Shown here: piece after piece, positions 53,787-62,957 of the stretch
Layout of the letters: each line of letters starts with the position of its first letter
Numbering within the stretch: position 1 is the stretch's first letter
The notes under the pieces: model-generated
Told to the model about the DNA's origin: nothing
The model's input: the letters and a program-made list of their open reading frames with translations, nothing else
The model's database searches: none
NCBI GenBank assembly: GCA_023451375.1
Contig: JAEXZS010000010.1
Span: forward strand, 1 to 64,000
Direction of reading: 5' to 3'
Source: Pseudomonadota bacterium
GTDB taxonomy: Bacteria; Pseudomonadota; Alphaproteobacteria; Caulobacterales; Caulobacteraceae
DNA: 64,000 nucleotides
Made by a program: the position numbers and the translations under genes

Positions 53787-54424
53787 CGCAGCATTCCCAT
53801 CAGGTAGACGAAGGTGAAGACGCCGATCCAGATGACGTCCAGGAAGTGCCAGAACATCGACAGGCACATCAGCCGCCGCTTGTTCGCCGGGATCAGCCCC
53901 TTCATGCCCACCTGCACCATCAGCGTCACCAGCCAGATGATGCCGAAGGTCACGTGCAGGCCGTGGGTGCCCACCAGGGTGAAGAAGGACGACAGGAACG
54001 CGCTGCGCTGCGGCGTCGCCCCCTCATGGATCAGGTGCGCGAACTCGTAGAGTTCGATCCCCAGGAAGGCCAGGCCGAACAGGCCGGTGACGCCAAGCCA
54101 GAGTTGCGTCTGCTTCACGGCGTTTCGGTCCATCGCCAGCATGGCGAAGCCGTAGGTGATCGACGAGAACAGCAGCATGGCGGTGTTCAGCGCCACCAGC
54201 TCCAGGTCGAACAGCTCCTTCGGTCCCGGCCCGGCGGCATAGTTGCCGCCCAGCACCCCGAACACCGCGAACAGCATCGCGAAGATCAGGCAGTCGCTCA
54301 TCAGATAGAGCCAGAAGCCCAGCATGGTGCTGGAGCCTTCCTCGTGGTGCGGCTCTTCTTCCAGGTAGAAGACGGTCTTGTCGTCGATCGGGTTCGACGC
54401 GGATTGGACGGCGGTCGCGCTCAT
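53783..54424 (-). CDS. cyoC: Cytochrome bo3 ubiquinol oxidase subunit III
   Basis: The 213-residue product has five membrane helices and the subunit III features SSTMLGFWLYLMSDCLIFAMLF near the start, FTLVGTHGLHVTFGIIW, and the ending MFWHFLDVIWIGVFTFVYLMG. It begins four bases before the end of the gap after cyoB and is coupled to cyoD. Confidence 0.95.
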   Translation of the reverse strand: MSATAVQSASNPIDDKTVFYLEEEPHHEEGSSTMLGFWLYLMSDCLIFAMLFAVFGVLGGNYAAGPGPKELFDLELVALNTAMLLFSSITYGFAMLAMDRNAVKQTQLWLGVTGLFGLAFLGIELYEFAHLIHEGATPQRSAFLSSFFTLVGTHGLHVTFGIIWLVTLMVQVGMKGLIPANKRRLMCLSMFWHFLDVIWIGVFTFVYLMGMLR

Positions 54425-54427
54425 CGA

Positions 54428-56431
54428 TCAGGCCTCCGTCGCCTTGAGGGCGCGGTTGTAGGCGTCCTCGCTCTCGCGCACCTCATCGGCGGGGATGTGG
54501 TGGTCGCGCTTGTAGTTGAAGGTATGGCCGATTGAGACCGCGATCACAGCCAGGAAGCTCAGGGCCGCCAGCCACCAGATGTACCAGACCAGCGCCAGGC
54601 CCATCACGAGGCACAGACCGGAGATGATCACGCCCGCGCCCGTGTTGCTGGGCATGTGGATGTCGCGATAACCCTTCAGCGGACGCTTGTAGCCGCGGTT
54701 CTTCATGTCCCACCAGGCGTCGCCGTCGTGGATCACCGGCGTGAAGGCGAAGTTATAGTCCGGCGGCGGAGAGGACGTGGACCACTCGAGCGTGCGGCCG
54801 CCCCACGGGTCGCCCGTGACGTCGCGCAGCTTTTCCCGGTTCAGGACGCTGACGGCGATCTGGATGAGGAAGGCCAGGATGCCGACCGCGATCACGACCG
54901 CCCCGACTGCGGCGATGACGAACCAGATCTGCAGCGACGGATCGTCGAACACCCGCATCCGGCGCGTCACGCCCATCAGGCCCAGCACGTACAGCGGCGC
55001 GAACGCCAGCCAGAAGCCGACAACCCAGCACCAGAAGCTGACCAGGCCCCACTTCTTGTCCAGCTTGAAACCGAACGCCTTGGGGAACCAGAAGTTGATG
55101 CCGGCGAACAGGCCGAACAGCACCCCGCCGATGATGACGTTGTGGAAGTGCGCCACCAGGAACAGGCTGTTGTGCAGCACGAAGTCGGCCGGCGGGACGG
55201 CCAGCAGCACGCCGGTCATGCCCCCGATCACGAAGGTCAGCATGAAGGCGATCAACCACATCATCGGCAGCTCGAAGCGGATGCGTCCGCGATACATCGT
55301 GAACAGCCAGTTGAAGATCTTCGCGCCCGTGGGGATCGAGATGATCATCGTCGTGATGCCGAAGAAGCTGTTCACCGAGGCGCCTGAGCCCATGGTGAAG
55401 AAGTGGTGCAGCCACACCAGGTACGACAGGATGGTGATGACGACCGTCGCATAGACCATCGACGTGTAGCCGAAGAGCTTCTTGCCCGAGAAGGTAGAGG
55501 CGACTTCCGAGAACACGCCGAACAGCGGCAGGATCAGGATGTAGACCTCGGGGTGACCCCAGATCCAGATCAGGTTCACGTACATCATCGGGTTGCCGCC
55601 GAAGTCGTTCGTGAAGAAGTTGGTGCCGACGTAGCGGTCCAGCGTCAGCAGGGCCAGCACGGCGGTCAGGACTGGGAAGGAGGCGACGATCAGCACGTTG
55701 GTGCACAGCGACGTCCAGGTGAAGACCGGCATCTTCATCATCGACATGCCCGGCGCCCGCATCTTCACGATGGTCGCGATCAGGTTGATGCCGGACAGCG
55801 TCGTGCCCACCCCAGCGATCTGCAGCGCCCATATGTAATAGTCGACCCCGACCCCCGGACTGTAGCCGATGCCCGACAGCGGCGGATACGCCAGCCAGCC
55901 GGTGCGGGCGAACTCGCCGACGAACAGCGAGGCCATGATGATGATGGCCCCGGCCGTGGTCATCCAGAAGCTGAAGTTGTTCAGGAACGGAAAGGACACG
56001 TCCCGCGCGCCGATCTGCAGCGGCACCACGTAGTTCATCAGCCCCGTGACCAGCGGCATGGCCACGAAGAAGATCATGATCACGCCGTGGGCGGTGAAGA
56101 TCTGGTCGTAGTGGTGGGCGTTCAGATAGCCCTCGGATCCGCCGAAGGCGATCGCCTGCTGGATGCGCATCATGATGGCGTCAGCAAAGCCGCGCAGCAG
56201 CATGATGATGCCCAGGATCATGTACATGATCCCGATCTTCTTGTGGTCCACCGTCGTGAACCACTCCTTCCAGAGATAGCCCCAGAGCTTGAAATAGGTC
56301 AGCGCGCCCACCAGGGCGACACCGCCCAGGGCGACGACGATCATGGTCACCACCAGGATCGGCTCGTGCAGCGGCAGCGCCTCCCAGTTCAGGCGGCCGA
56401 AAATCAGCGGGATCAGTTGGTCAGCGGACAT
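54428..56431 (-). CDS. cyoB: Cytochrome bo3 ubiquinol oxidase subunit I
   Basis: This is the catalytic subunit that reduces oxygen to water and pumps protons. The 667 residues show all heme-copper ligands: His in [11 protein letters not shown] (low-spin heme), [13 protein letters not shown] with the CuB His and cross-linked Tyr, the His-His pair in WLHHFFTMG, and HFHNVIIGG late. The length and the extra N-terminal helix are typical of CyoB. Confidence 0.98.
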   Translation of the reverse strand: MSADQLIPLIFGRLNWEALPLHEPILVVTMIVVALGGVALVGALTYFKLWGYLWKEWFTTVDHKKIGIMYMILGIIMLLRGFADAIMMRIQQAIAFGGSEGYLNAHHYDQIFTAHGVIMIFFVAMPLVTGLMNYVVPLQIGARDVSFPFLNNFSFWMTTAGAIIIMASLFVGEFARTGWLAYPPLSGIGYSPGVGVDYYIWALQIAGVGTTLSGINLIATIVKMRAPGMSMMKMPVFTWTSLCTNVLIVASFPVLTAVLALLTLDRYVGTNFFTNDFGGNPMMYVNLIWIWGHPEVYILILPLFGVFSEVASTFSGKKLFGYTSMVYATVVITILSYLVWLHHFFTMGSGASVNSFFGITTMIISIPTGAKIFNWLFTMYRGRIRFELPMMWLIAFMLTFVIGGMTGVLLAVPPADFVLHNSLFLVAHFHNVIIGGVLFGLFAGINFWFPKAFGFKLDKKWGLVSFWCWVVGFWLAFAPLYVLGLMGVTRRMRVFDDPSLQIWFVIAAVGAVVIAVGILAFLIQIAVSVLNREKLRDVTGDPWGGRTLEWSTSSPPPDYNFAFTPVIHDGDAWWDMKNRGYKRPLKGYRDIHMPSNTGAGVIISGLCLVMGLALVWYIWWLAALSFLAVIAVSIGHTFNYKRDHHIPADEVRESEDAYNRALKATEA

Positions 56432-56441
56432 CGTCGGTCGC

Positions 56442-57752
56442 TCAGGCGTTGGGGGCGGAGGGGACGCCGGCCTGAACCGGTCCCGTCGCGAAAGGTGAAA
56501 GCGAGGCCATCGGCACGCTCTGCGGCGTCAGGCCCTGGCCCGACAGCGGCGACCGGTCGACCGGTCCGCGGGAGGCGTTCAGCAGCTCCGAACGGCGGGC
56601 GCGCTCGGCGGCGGCCGCTTCGGCCTGCAGCGGCGTGCAGATGGTCATGACGTAGCTGTCGTCGGAGCCGAAGTAGGCCGCTGTGGAGCCGCGCCCGGCG
56701 TACTTGTCATAGACCAGCGGCATGGTGTTGCGCACCGACGCCAGGGTCAGGCCGCCCCTGCGGTCGATGTCCATCATCTCGCCCATGCACATCTTCCCGG
56801 GCTCGACGCACATGTTCAGGATGGCGTCCCACAAACCGCCCTCGACGGCGGAGAAGCGCATCGGCGGCACCTTCTCGCTGGGCTTCTCCAGCTCCAGATA
56901 GCGTTCGCGATCCAGCGGTCGCCCGCCCTGACGCACTCCGGCGATCCAGCGGTCGAAGCCCTGCTGGTCAAGGCCATGGAAGGCGAAACGCATGTTGGAG
57001 AAGCCGTCGCCCGAGTAGTTGGCCGAGAAGCCCTGGTATTCGCCCGGATGGTTGATGACGGCGTGCAGCTTCGTCTCCATGCCCGGCATGGCGTAGATTT
57101 GGCCGGCCAAGGCGGGGATGTAGAAGCTGTTCATCACCGAGGACGAGGTGATGTGGAAGCGGATGGGCCGGTCGACCGGCACGGCCATCTCATTGACCGT
57201 GGCGACGCCGTATTCCGGATAGATGAACAGCCATTTCCAGTCGAGCGCGACGACATTGACCTGCAGCGGCTGCACGTCCGCGGCGACGGCCTGCCCGGGC
57301 TTGATCCGGTCCAGCGGCCTGTAGGGATCCAGCAGGTGGGTCCCGGCCCAGGTCAGGGCGCCCAGGCAGATGATGATCAGCAGCGGCGCCGACCAAATCA
57401 CCAGCTCCAGGGAAGTCGAGTGGTCCCAGTCCGGCTGGTATTCGGCCTCCTTGTTCGATTCCCGGTACTTCCAGGCGAAGAAGACGATCAGCGCCATCAC
57501 CGGGATGATGATCAGCAGCATCAGCAGGGTGGAGACGACCAGCAGGTCGCGCTGCTGCGCCGCCACGTCGCCGGCGGGCGCCATCACGACCATGTCGCAG
57601 GCCGAAAGCAGCGCCACGACGGGCGCGAGCAGGAGTGGGCGCAATCGGCGCAAGACGGCTCCAATCGAAAGGCGTGCGGCTACCGGGGAGGGCCGCGACG
57701 GTTCAGGGGCGTTATGAAGGCGGCGATAATCGTGTCGGCGGTGGAACGACAT
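56442..57752 (-). CDS. cyoA: Cytochrome bo3 ubiquinol oxidase subunit II
   Basis: The 436-residue lipoprotein has a signal with lipobox LLSAC near 45, two membrane helices and the cupredoxin domain with [16 protein letters not shown] and [18 protein letters not shown]. No CuA ligands are seen, as expected of a quinol oxidase. The C-terminus runs longer than in E. coli (315 residues), with a cysteine-containing insert [14 protein letters not shown] and a low-complexity tail. The start at 57750-57752 is tentative; a weak AGGA lies 11 bases upstream. Confidence 0.93.
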   Translation of the reverse strand: MSFHRRHDYRRLHNAPEPSRPSPVAARLSIGAVLRRLRPLLLAPVVALLSACDMVVMAPAGDVAAQQRDLLVVSTLLMLLIIIPVMALIVFFAWKYRESNKEAEYQPDWDHSTSLELVIWSAPLLIIICLGALTWAGTHLLDPYRPLDRIKPGQAVAADVQPLQVNVVALDWKWLFIYPEYGVATVNEMAVPVDRPIRFHITSSSVMNSFYIPALAGQIYAMPGMETKLHAVINHPGEYQGFSANYSGDGFSNMRFAFHGLDQQGFDRWIAGVRQGGRPLDRERYLELEKPSEKVPPMRFSAVEGGLWDAILNMCVEPGKMCMGEMMDIDRRGGLTLASVRNTMPLVYDKYAGRGSTAAYFGSDDSYVMTICTPLQAEAAAAERARRSELLNASRGPVDRSPLSGQGLTPQSVPMASLSPFATGPVQAGVPSAPNA

Positions 57753-57858
57753 TGGACAATCTGTCCTATCCTCTCGCCGGACCTTTCGTCGCAAAGGGCG
57801 CGGTGAATGATCGCGGCATTCCGCCGCCCGTCCTGCCGATTTGGAGCGACCCGATCCC

Positions 57859-59214
57859 ATGACCGCCTCGACGACCCCTTCGTCAGAGTCGCTGGAACGC
57901 GACGCCGCTGTCATCAACACCCGCCATGGCAAGGTGGATGCAGGCGAAATCGCCATCGGCGTGATTATCGGCCGCACGTCCGAGTTTTTCGACTTTTTCG
58001 TCTATGCGATCGCCTCGGTCGTGGTGTTCCCGCAGCTGATCTTTCCGTTCGCCGGCGCGGTCGGCGGCACTCTCCTGTCCTTCGCCGTCTTCGCCCTGGC
58101 GTTCCTGGCCCGGCCGCTGGGAACGCTGATCTTCATCAACATCGACCGCCGGTTCGGACGCGGCGCCAAGCTTACGACCGCCCTCTTCCTTCTGGGCACC
58201 TCGACCGTGGCCGTGGCCTTCATCCCCAGCTACGAGAGCATCGGCGTCTGGGCGCCCATCCTGCTGGCCGCCACCCGCATCGGCCAGGGCATCGCCCTGG
58301 GCGGCGCCTGGGACGGGCTGGCCTCGCTGCTGGCCCTGAACGCGCCCGAGAACCGTCGCGGCTGGTACGCCATGGTGCCGCAACTGGGGGCCCCGATCGG
58401 GCTGATCGTCGCCTCGGCCCTGTTCGCCTTCTTCCTGAACACCCTGTCGGCCCCCGACTTCCTTGACTGGGGCTGGCGCTATCCGTTCTTCGTGGCCTTC
58501 GCCATTAACGTGGTGGCGCTGTTCGCCCGCCTGCGCATCGTGGTGACCCCGGCTTTCCAGAAACTGTTCGAGAGCCGGGAGCTTCAACCCACGCCGGTAT
58601 CGCAAGCCGTCCGGCAGGAGGGGCCGCGCATCTGGATCGGCGCCTTCGCCCCGCTGGCCAGCTTCGCCATGTTCCACATGGTCACCGTGTTCCCGCTGTC
58701 CTGGATCTTCCTCTACACCGATGAAACCCCGGTCCGCTTCCTGCTGATCGAGATGGTCGGGGCGGTGTTCGGCCTGCTGGCCATCCTGGCTTCCGGCGTC
58801 CTGGCCGACCGCTACGGTCGCCGCACCCTGCTGGCGATCACGGCCGCAGGGATCGCCGCCTTCTCGGGCTTCGCCCCGCAACTGCTGAACGGCGGCGCGG
58901 CGGGCGAACTGACCTTCATGATCTCGGGCTTCATCCTGCTGGGCCTTTCGTTCGGCCAAGCGTCCGGCCCGGTCGCCTCCAGCTTCAGCCTGACGAACCG
59001 CTATACCGCCTCGGCCCTCACATCCGACCTGGCCTGGTTGTTCGGCGCCGGTTTCGCGCCCCTGGCGGCCCTGTGGATATCGAGCACCTTCGGCCTGATC
59101 GCCGCCGGCGCCTATCTGCTGTCGGGCGCCGTCTTCACCCTGTTGGCCCTCTGGCTGAACCGTGAACTGGCGCGCAGCTCGTCGGACAAGCAGCGGGTCG
59201 CCAAGACCGGCTGA
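57859..59214 (+). CDS. MFS transporter, MHS type, divergent from cyo
   Basis: From ATG 57859 the product has 451 residues and about twelve membrane helices. The MHS marks are IGVIIGRTSEFFDFFVYAIAS and the loop NIDRRFGRGAKLT, with RIGQGIALGGAWDGLASL and LADRYGRRTLLAI later. A TTG 18 bases upstream is less likely. Such transporters are often found next to cyoABCD in Caulobacter relatives (recalled); whether it serves the oxidase is unknown. It ends at a strong terminator. Confidence 0.87.
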   Translation: MTASTTPSSESLERDAAVINTRHGKVDAGEIAIGVIIGRTSEFFDFFVYAIASVVVFPQLIFPFAGAVGGTLLSFAVFALAFLARPLGTLIFINIDRRFGRGAKLTTALFLLGTSTVAVAFIPSYESIGVWAPILLAATRIGQGIALGGAWDGLASLLALNAPENRRGWYAMVPQLGAPIGLIVASALFAFFLNTLSAPDFLDWGWRYPFFVAFAINVVALFARLRIVVTPAFQKLFESRELQPTPVSQAVRQEGPRIWIGAFAPLASFAMFHMVTVFPLSWIFLYTDETPVRFLLIEMVGAVFGLLAILASGVLADRYGRRTLLAITAAGIAAFSGFAPQLLNGGAAGELTFMISGFILLGLSFGQASGPVASSFSLTNRYTASALTSDLAWLFGAGFAPLAALWISSTFGLIAAGAYLLSGAVFTLLALWLNRELARSSSDKQRVAKTG

Positions 59215-59237
59215 CCCCCTCCCCGTCGGACATGAGG

Positions 59238-59270
59238 ACGCCGCCCGCTGACCCAGCGGGCGGCGTTTTT
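59238..59270 (+). terminator. Intrinsic terminator
   Basis: ACGCCGCCCGCTG (59238-59250) and CAGCGGGCGGCGT (59254-59266) form a perfect 13-bp stem with a three-base loop, followed by a T-run. It ends the MFS transcript and sits 23 bases before the rodA stop, so it could also stop leftward transcription. Confidence 0.9.
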
Positions 59271-59293
59271 CGTCGGTGGGCCGCGGCGGCGGC

Positions 59294-60451
59294 TCAGAAC
59301 AGGCCGGAGCCCTTGGGCAGTTCGTTGTAGCGATGCACCCGCATCGACAGCACGAAGGCGAAGCCGATCATCACGGTCATCATCGAGGAGCCGCCGTACG
59401 ACAGCAGCGGCATGGGCACACCCACGACCGGCGCCAGGCCCATCACCATGGCGCCGTTGATCAGGACGAACAGGGCGAAGAAGGCGGTCATGCCCGCGGC
59501 GCCGATCCGCCCGAAATGACTGTGGGCCAGCGAGGCGATCCGCAGGGCGATCACGATCACGCCGATGTAGCACAGCAGCAGGAAGCACGAGCCGACGAAG
59601 CCGAACTCCTCCGCCACGGTCGAGAAGATGAAGTCCGTGTGCCGTTCCGGCAGGAACTCCAGCTGGCTCTGGCTGCCCAGGCCGTAGCCCTTGCCGAGGA
59701 TGCCGCCGGAGCCGAGCGCGATCTTGGACTGGATGATGTTGTAGCCCGTGCCGCTGGGATCGCTCTCGGGGCTGAGGAAGGTCAAGACTCGGTTGCGCTG
59801 ATAGTCATGCATGCCGAACATGACGAACGGCGGCACGACGACTGCGGCGGCGGCGGCCAGTATGCCGATGATGCGCCAGCTCAAGCCCGCCATGAACATG
59901 ACCGTCGCCCCGGTCAGGCCGATGATCATCGCCGACCCGAGGTCCGGCTGCTTGGCCACCAGGATGAAGGGCACGCCGATCATCGCCGCCGGGATGACCA
60001 GCTTCCAGTGCCAGCGGGCCTCCTCGGCGGAATGGTTGTGGTACCAGCGCGCCAGGGCCAGCACCAATCCCAGCTTCACGAACTCGGCGGGCTGGATGCG
60101 GGTGAAGCCCAGGTTCAGCCAGTTCTTCGCGCCGCCGGCGGTGTAGCCCAGCGGTGTGAACTCGATCATCAGCACCAGGACGAGCAGGACGCCGTAAAGG
60201 GGATAGGCGGCCCGGAACCACCAGCGCGGATTGACCAGCGCCAGGGCCACCATGACGAACACCATGCCGGTGAAGCGGATCAGCTGGTTCAGCGCCCACG
60301 GCGTCCATGAACCGCCCGCGATGGAATACAGCATTGCGATGCCGGAGCCGGCGATGACGCCGATCAGGCCGACCAGGCGCCAATCGATCTCGACCAGCTT
60401 GCTGGACAGCCGTTCTCGTTGCCCGGGCCGCGTGAGGGCGGATGCGGTCAT
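59294..60451 (-). CDS. rodA: Rod-shape peptidoglycan polymerase RodA
   Basis: RodA is the SEDS glycosyltransferase that builds side-wall peptidoglycan with PBP2. The 385-residue product has about ten membrane helices. Family marks are GGAKNWLNLGFTRIQPAEFVK, KQPDLGSAMII, the loop FLPERHTDFIFSTVAEEFGF and PLLSYGGSSMM. It overlaps mrdA by four bases (ATGA) and is the last gene of the mre operon. Confidence 0.96.
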   Translation of the reverse strand: MTASALTRPGQRERLSSKLVEIDWRLVGLIGVIAGSGIAMLYSIAGGSWTPWALNQLIRFTGMVFVMVALALVNPRWWFRAAYPLYGVLLVLVLMIEFTPLGYTAGGAKNWLNLGFTRIQPAEFVKLGLVLALARWYHNHSAEEARWHWKLVIPAAMIGVPFILVAKQPDLGSAMIIGLTGATVMFMAGLSWRIIGILAAAAAVVVPPFVMFGMHDYQRNRVLTFLSPESDPSGTGYNIIQSKIALGSGGILGKGYGLGSQSQLEFLPERHTDFIFSTVAEEFGFVGSCFLLLCYIGVIVIALRIASLAHSHFGRIGAAGMTAFFALFVLINGAMVMGLAPVVGVPMPLLSYGGSSMMTVMIGFAFVLSMRVHRYNELPKGSGLF

Positions 60452-62442
60452 CGCGGATCCTCGGCCGAATAGGGTCGCGGGCCGCTCGAGACACGCGGGG
60501 CGGGTCGGGCGGGCGCCTCCGCTGAAGGCGGCGCGGCGCCGGCGGCGGGCTCCGACGCCGGCGGTCGCTGAATTCGGGCGCGCATTTCGGGGTCCTTGAG
60601 CAGGGCGACCTTCATCACCTCGCGCGCTCGCGGCGCGGCGGCGGTGCCCCCGCCGAGGCCGCCGTGCTGAATGATCACCGAAACCGCGTAGCGCGGATTG
60701 TCGGCGGGCGCGAAGGCGATGAACAGGTTGTGGTCCTTCTGCGACCACGGACGCCCGGCTCCCTTGCGTGAGCCCGCGCCGTAGTTCTGCGCCTGGGCGG
60801 TGCCGGTCTTGCCGGCCATGCGAATGTCGCCCAGCCCCAGCTGACTGTTGCGGAAGCCCGTCCCCCCCGCCTCGGTCACGGCCTCCATGCCGTCGCGCAG
60901 CACCTTGAGGAAAGCGGGGTCATACGGCAGGTCCGCGAAGGCGGAGGCGGCCTCTCGCTCCACGCCGCCGACCGACTTGATCAGGCGTGGGACCACGGCC
61001 TTGCGGCCGTTGGCCATCCGCGAGGTATAGACCGCCAGCTGCAGGGCGTTCACCGTCAGGGCGCCCTGGCCGATGCCGTAGCTGGGCGTTTCGCCCGGGT
61101 ACCACTTGCCGTCCCCCCGAACAGGATTTTCCCGCCGCCACGTCCGATCCGGCACCAGACCGGCCTTCTGCCCCGGAATGCCGATGTCGAACGTTTGGCC
61201 GAATCCCATCTCGCGGGCGGTCTCGGCGATGGCGTCTGGGCCCGCCTCCACCGCCAGGGTCATGAAGTAGACGTTGCAGGAGTTCTTGATCGCCTGGCGC
61301 ATGTCCTGCGAGCCGTGACGCCCCAGACAGGCGAACCGGCGGCCCAGGTAGTAGGCGCCGTTGCAAGTGATGCGCCGGTCAGGGCTGGCCCCCCGTTTCA
61401 GGGCTGCGAGACCGACGACGGGCTTGAAGGTCGAACCGGGCGCGAAGGTCCCGGTCAACGCCTTGTCCAGCAGCGGACGACGCTCATAGTCGGCCAGCGC
61501 CCGATAGATGCTCGTGGGCACGCCGCCGACGAAAAGGTTCGGATCGAACGACGGCGACGAGGACATGGCCAGGATGTCGCCGTTGCGGACGTCCATGACG
61601 ACGCAGGCCCCCGACTCCTCGCCGAACACCTCAAGGGCGCGGTTCTGAACATCGGCGTCCAGGGTCAGGACCACCTCCGCGCCGGGCGTGGCGGGGCGGG
61701 ACCCGCCGATGTCCTCCGCGACGACCCGTCCACGAGCGTCGACTTCGACCCGATTGCCGCCGGCGACGCCGCGCAACTCTTCGTCCAGCGCCTTCTCCAC
61801 CCCCTGCTTGCCGATGCGGAAGGCGGGATTGAACAGGATCTCGGGCGGGTCCTTGCCGGCATCGCGGATCGCCTTGACGTCGCGGTCCGACACCTTGGCC
61901 ACATAGCCGACGACGTGAGCGAAGGCGCCGCCGAACGGGTAGTAGCGGGCGTCGTTCATGTCGACCATGACGCCGGGCAGCTCGTTGGCGTACTGGTTGA
62001 CCTTGGCGAACTCCTCCCAGGTCAGGTCCGACTTCACCGGCACCGGCATGAAGCGCCGCGCGGCGTTCACCTCGCGGATGATGGCGCGGCGCCGCTCCAC
62101 CGTGTCGGGCAGCAGGCGGCCCAGCAGGTCCAGCGTCTGGTCCAGGTCCTTGGTCTCGTCGCGCAGCACCAGGACACGGAAGCTGGGCCGGTTGCCGGCG
62201 ACGACAACGCCGTTACGGTCCTTGATCAGGCCGCGCGGCGGCGGAACCAGGCGGAAGTTGAACTGGTTCTGCGTCGCCAGGGTCGCATACTCCTGCGCCT
62301 GTACGACCTGCAGCTGGCCCAGCCGGCCGATCAGGGCGACGATGCCCAGGCCGGTCAGGCCGCCCAGCACGAAGGTGCGCCTCAGGAAGGAGCCCTGGCG
62401 CTCATTGACGTCGGAGAAGAAGATCGACGGTTCGCTGCTCAT
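60448..62442 (-). CDS. mrdA: Penicillin-binding protein 2
   Basis: PBP2 is the transpeptidase of cell elongation. The 664-residue product has an N-terminal anchor helix (GGLTGLGIVALIGRLGQLQ), a dimerisation domain and the transpeptidase motifs SxxK in GTFAPGSTFKPVVGL, SxN in IKNSCNVYFM and KTG in MAGKTGTAQAQ. The C-terminus is a Pro/Ala-rich tail. It overlaps mreD upstream and rodA downstream by four bases each. Confidence 0.97.
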   Translation of the reverse strand: MSSEPSIFFSDVNERQGSFLRRTFVLGGLTGLGIVALIGRLGQLQVVQAQEYATLATQNQFNFRLVPPPRGLIKDRNGVVVAGNRPSFRVLVLRDETKDLDQTLDLLGRLLPDTVERRRAIIREVNAARRFMPVPVKSDLTWEEFAKVNQYANELPGVMVDMNDARYYPFGGAFAHVVGYVAKVSDRDVKAIRDAGKDPPEILFNPAFRIGKQGVEKALDEELRGVAGGNRVEVDARGRVVAEDIGGSRPATPGAEVVLTLDADVQNRALEVFGEESGACVVMDVRNGDILAMSSSPSFDPNLFVGGVPTSIYRALADYERRPLLDKALTGTFAPGSTFKPVVGLAALKRGASPDRRITCNGAYYLGRRFACLGRHGSQDMRQAIKNSCNVYFMTLAVEAGPDAIAETAREMGFGQTFDIGIPGQKAGLVPDRTWRRENPVRGDGKWYPGETPSYGIGQGALTVNALQLAVYTSRMANGRKAVVPRLIKSVGGVEREAASAFADLPYDPAFLKVLRDGMEAVTEAGGTGFRNSQLGLGDIRMAGKTGTAQAQNYGAGSRKGAGRPWSQKDHNLFIAFAPADNPRYAVSVIIQHGGLGGGTAAAPRAREVMKVALLKDPEMRARIQRPPASEPAAGAAPPSAEAPARPAPRVSSGPRPYSAEDPR

Positions 62443-62957
62443 CGGAATCTCGTGTCCCCGTCGTCGAACCGCTCGATCAGCCAGTTGGCGATCGGGTACA
62501 GCAGCAGGGTGGGGATCACCTGGGCCGCCAGGGGCCAGATCGCCGCCGGATTGCCGACCCGCAGCGCCACGATGACATAGGCCAGGGCGAACGCTCCCAG
62601 GGTGCAGATCGCATAGGCCGCGAAACGGACCAGACCCTCATGGCCGGCCAGCAGGTGCCGCGTGAACAGGACGGTCGCATAGACGCCCATCAGGCACAGC
62701 GGCCACAGCCCCAGCGGCCCGCCCCAGAACAGATCCAGGAACACTCCCGTCCCGAACAGCACCGCCGGCCCGATCATCGAGGGGCGGATCAGCGGCCAGG
62801 CGAAGGCCAGCACCATCGGTATCACGGGCTCCGGCAGATACAGGCCGAACAGCGAAGCTGGAGTGCCGAGGACGAGGGTGGCGGCGAGCGCCGCGAGGGC
62901 CGGATAGAGGATCCACTGCAGGGGTCCGACGACGCGGACCGCGGCCGGCCGTCTCAC
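62439..62957 (-). CDS. mreD: Rod-shape-determining protein MreD
   Basis: The 172-residue product starts at a GTG overlapping the mreC stop (GTGA). It has five or six membrane helices, starting PLQWILYPALAALAATLVLG, and the MreD run VFLDLFWGGPLGLWPLCLMG near the middle. It is an inner-membrane partner of MreC and PBP2 in the elongation machinery. Confidence 0.9.
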   Translation of the reverse strand: MRRPAAVRVVGPLQWILYPALAALAATLVLGTPASLFGLYLPEPVIPMVLAFAWPLIRPSMIGPAVLFGTGVFLDLFWGGPLGLWPLCLMGVYATVLFTRHLLAGHEGLVRFAAYAICTLGAFALAYVIVALRVGNPAAIWPLAAQVIPTLLLYPIANWLIERFDDGDTRFR

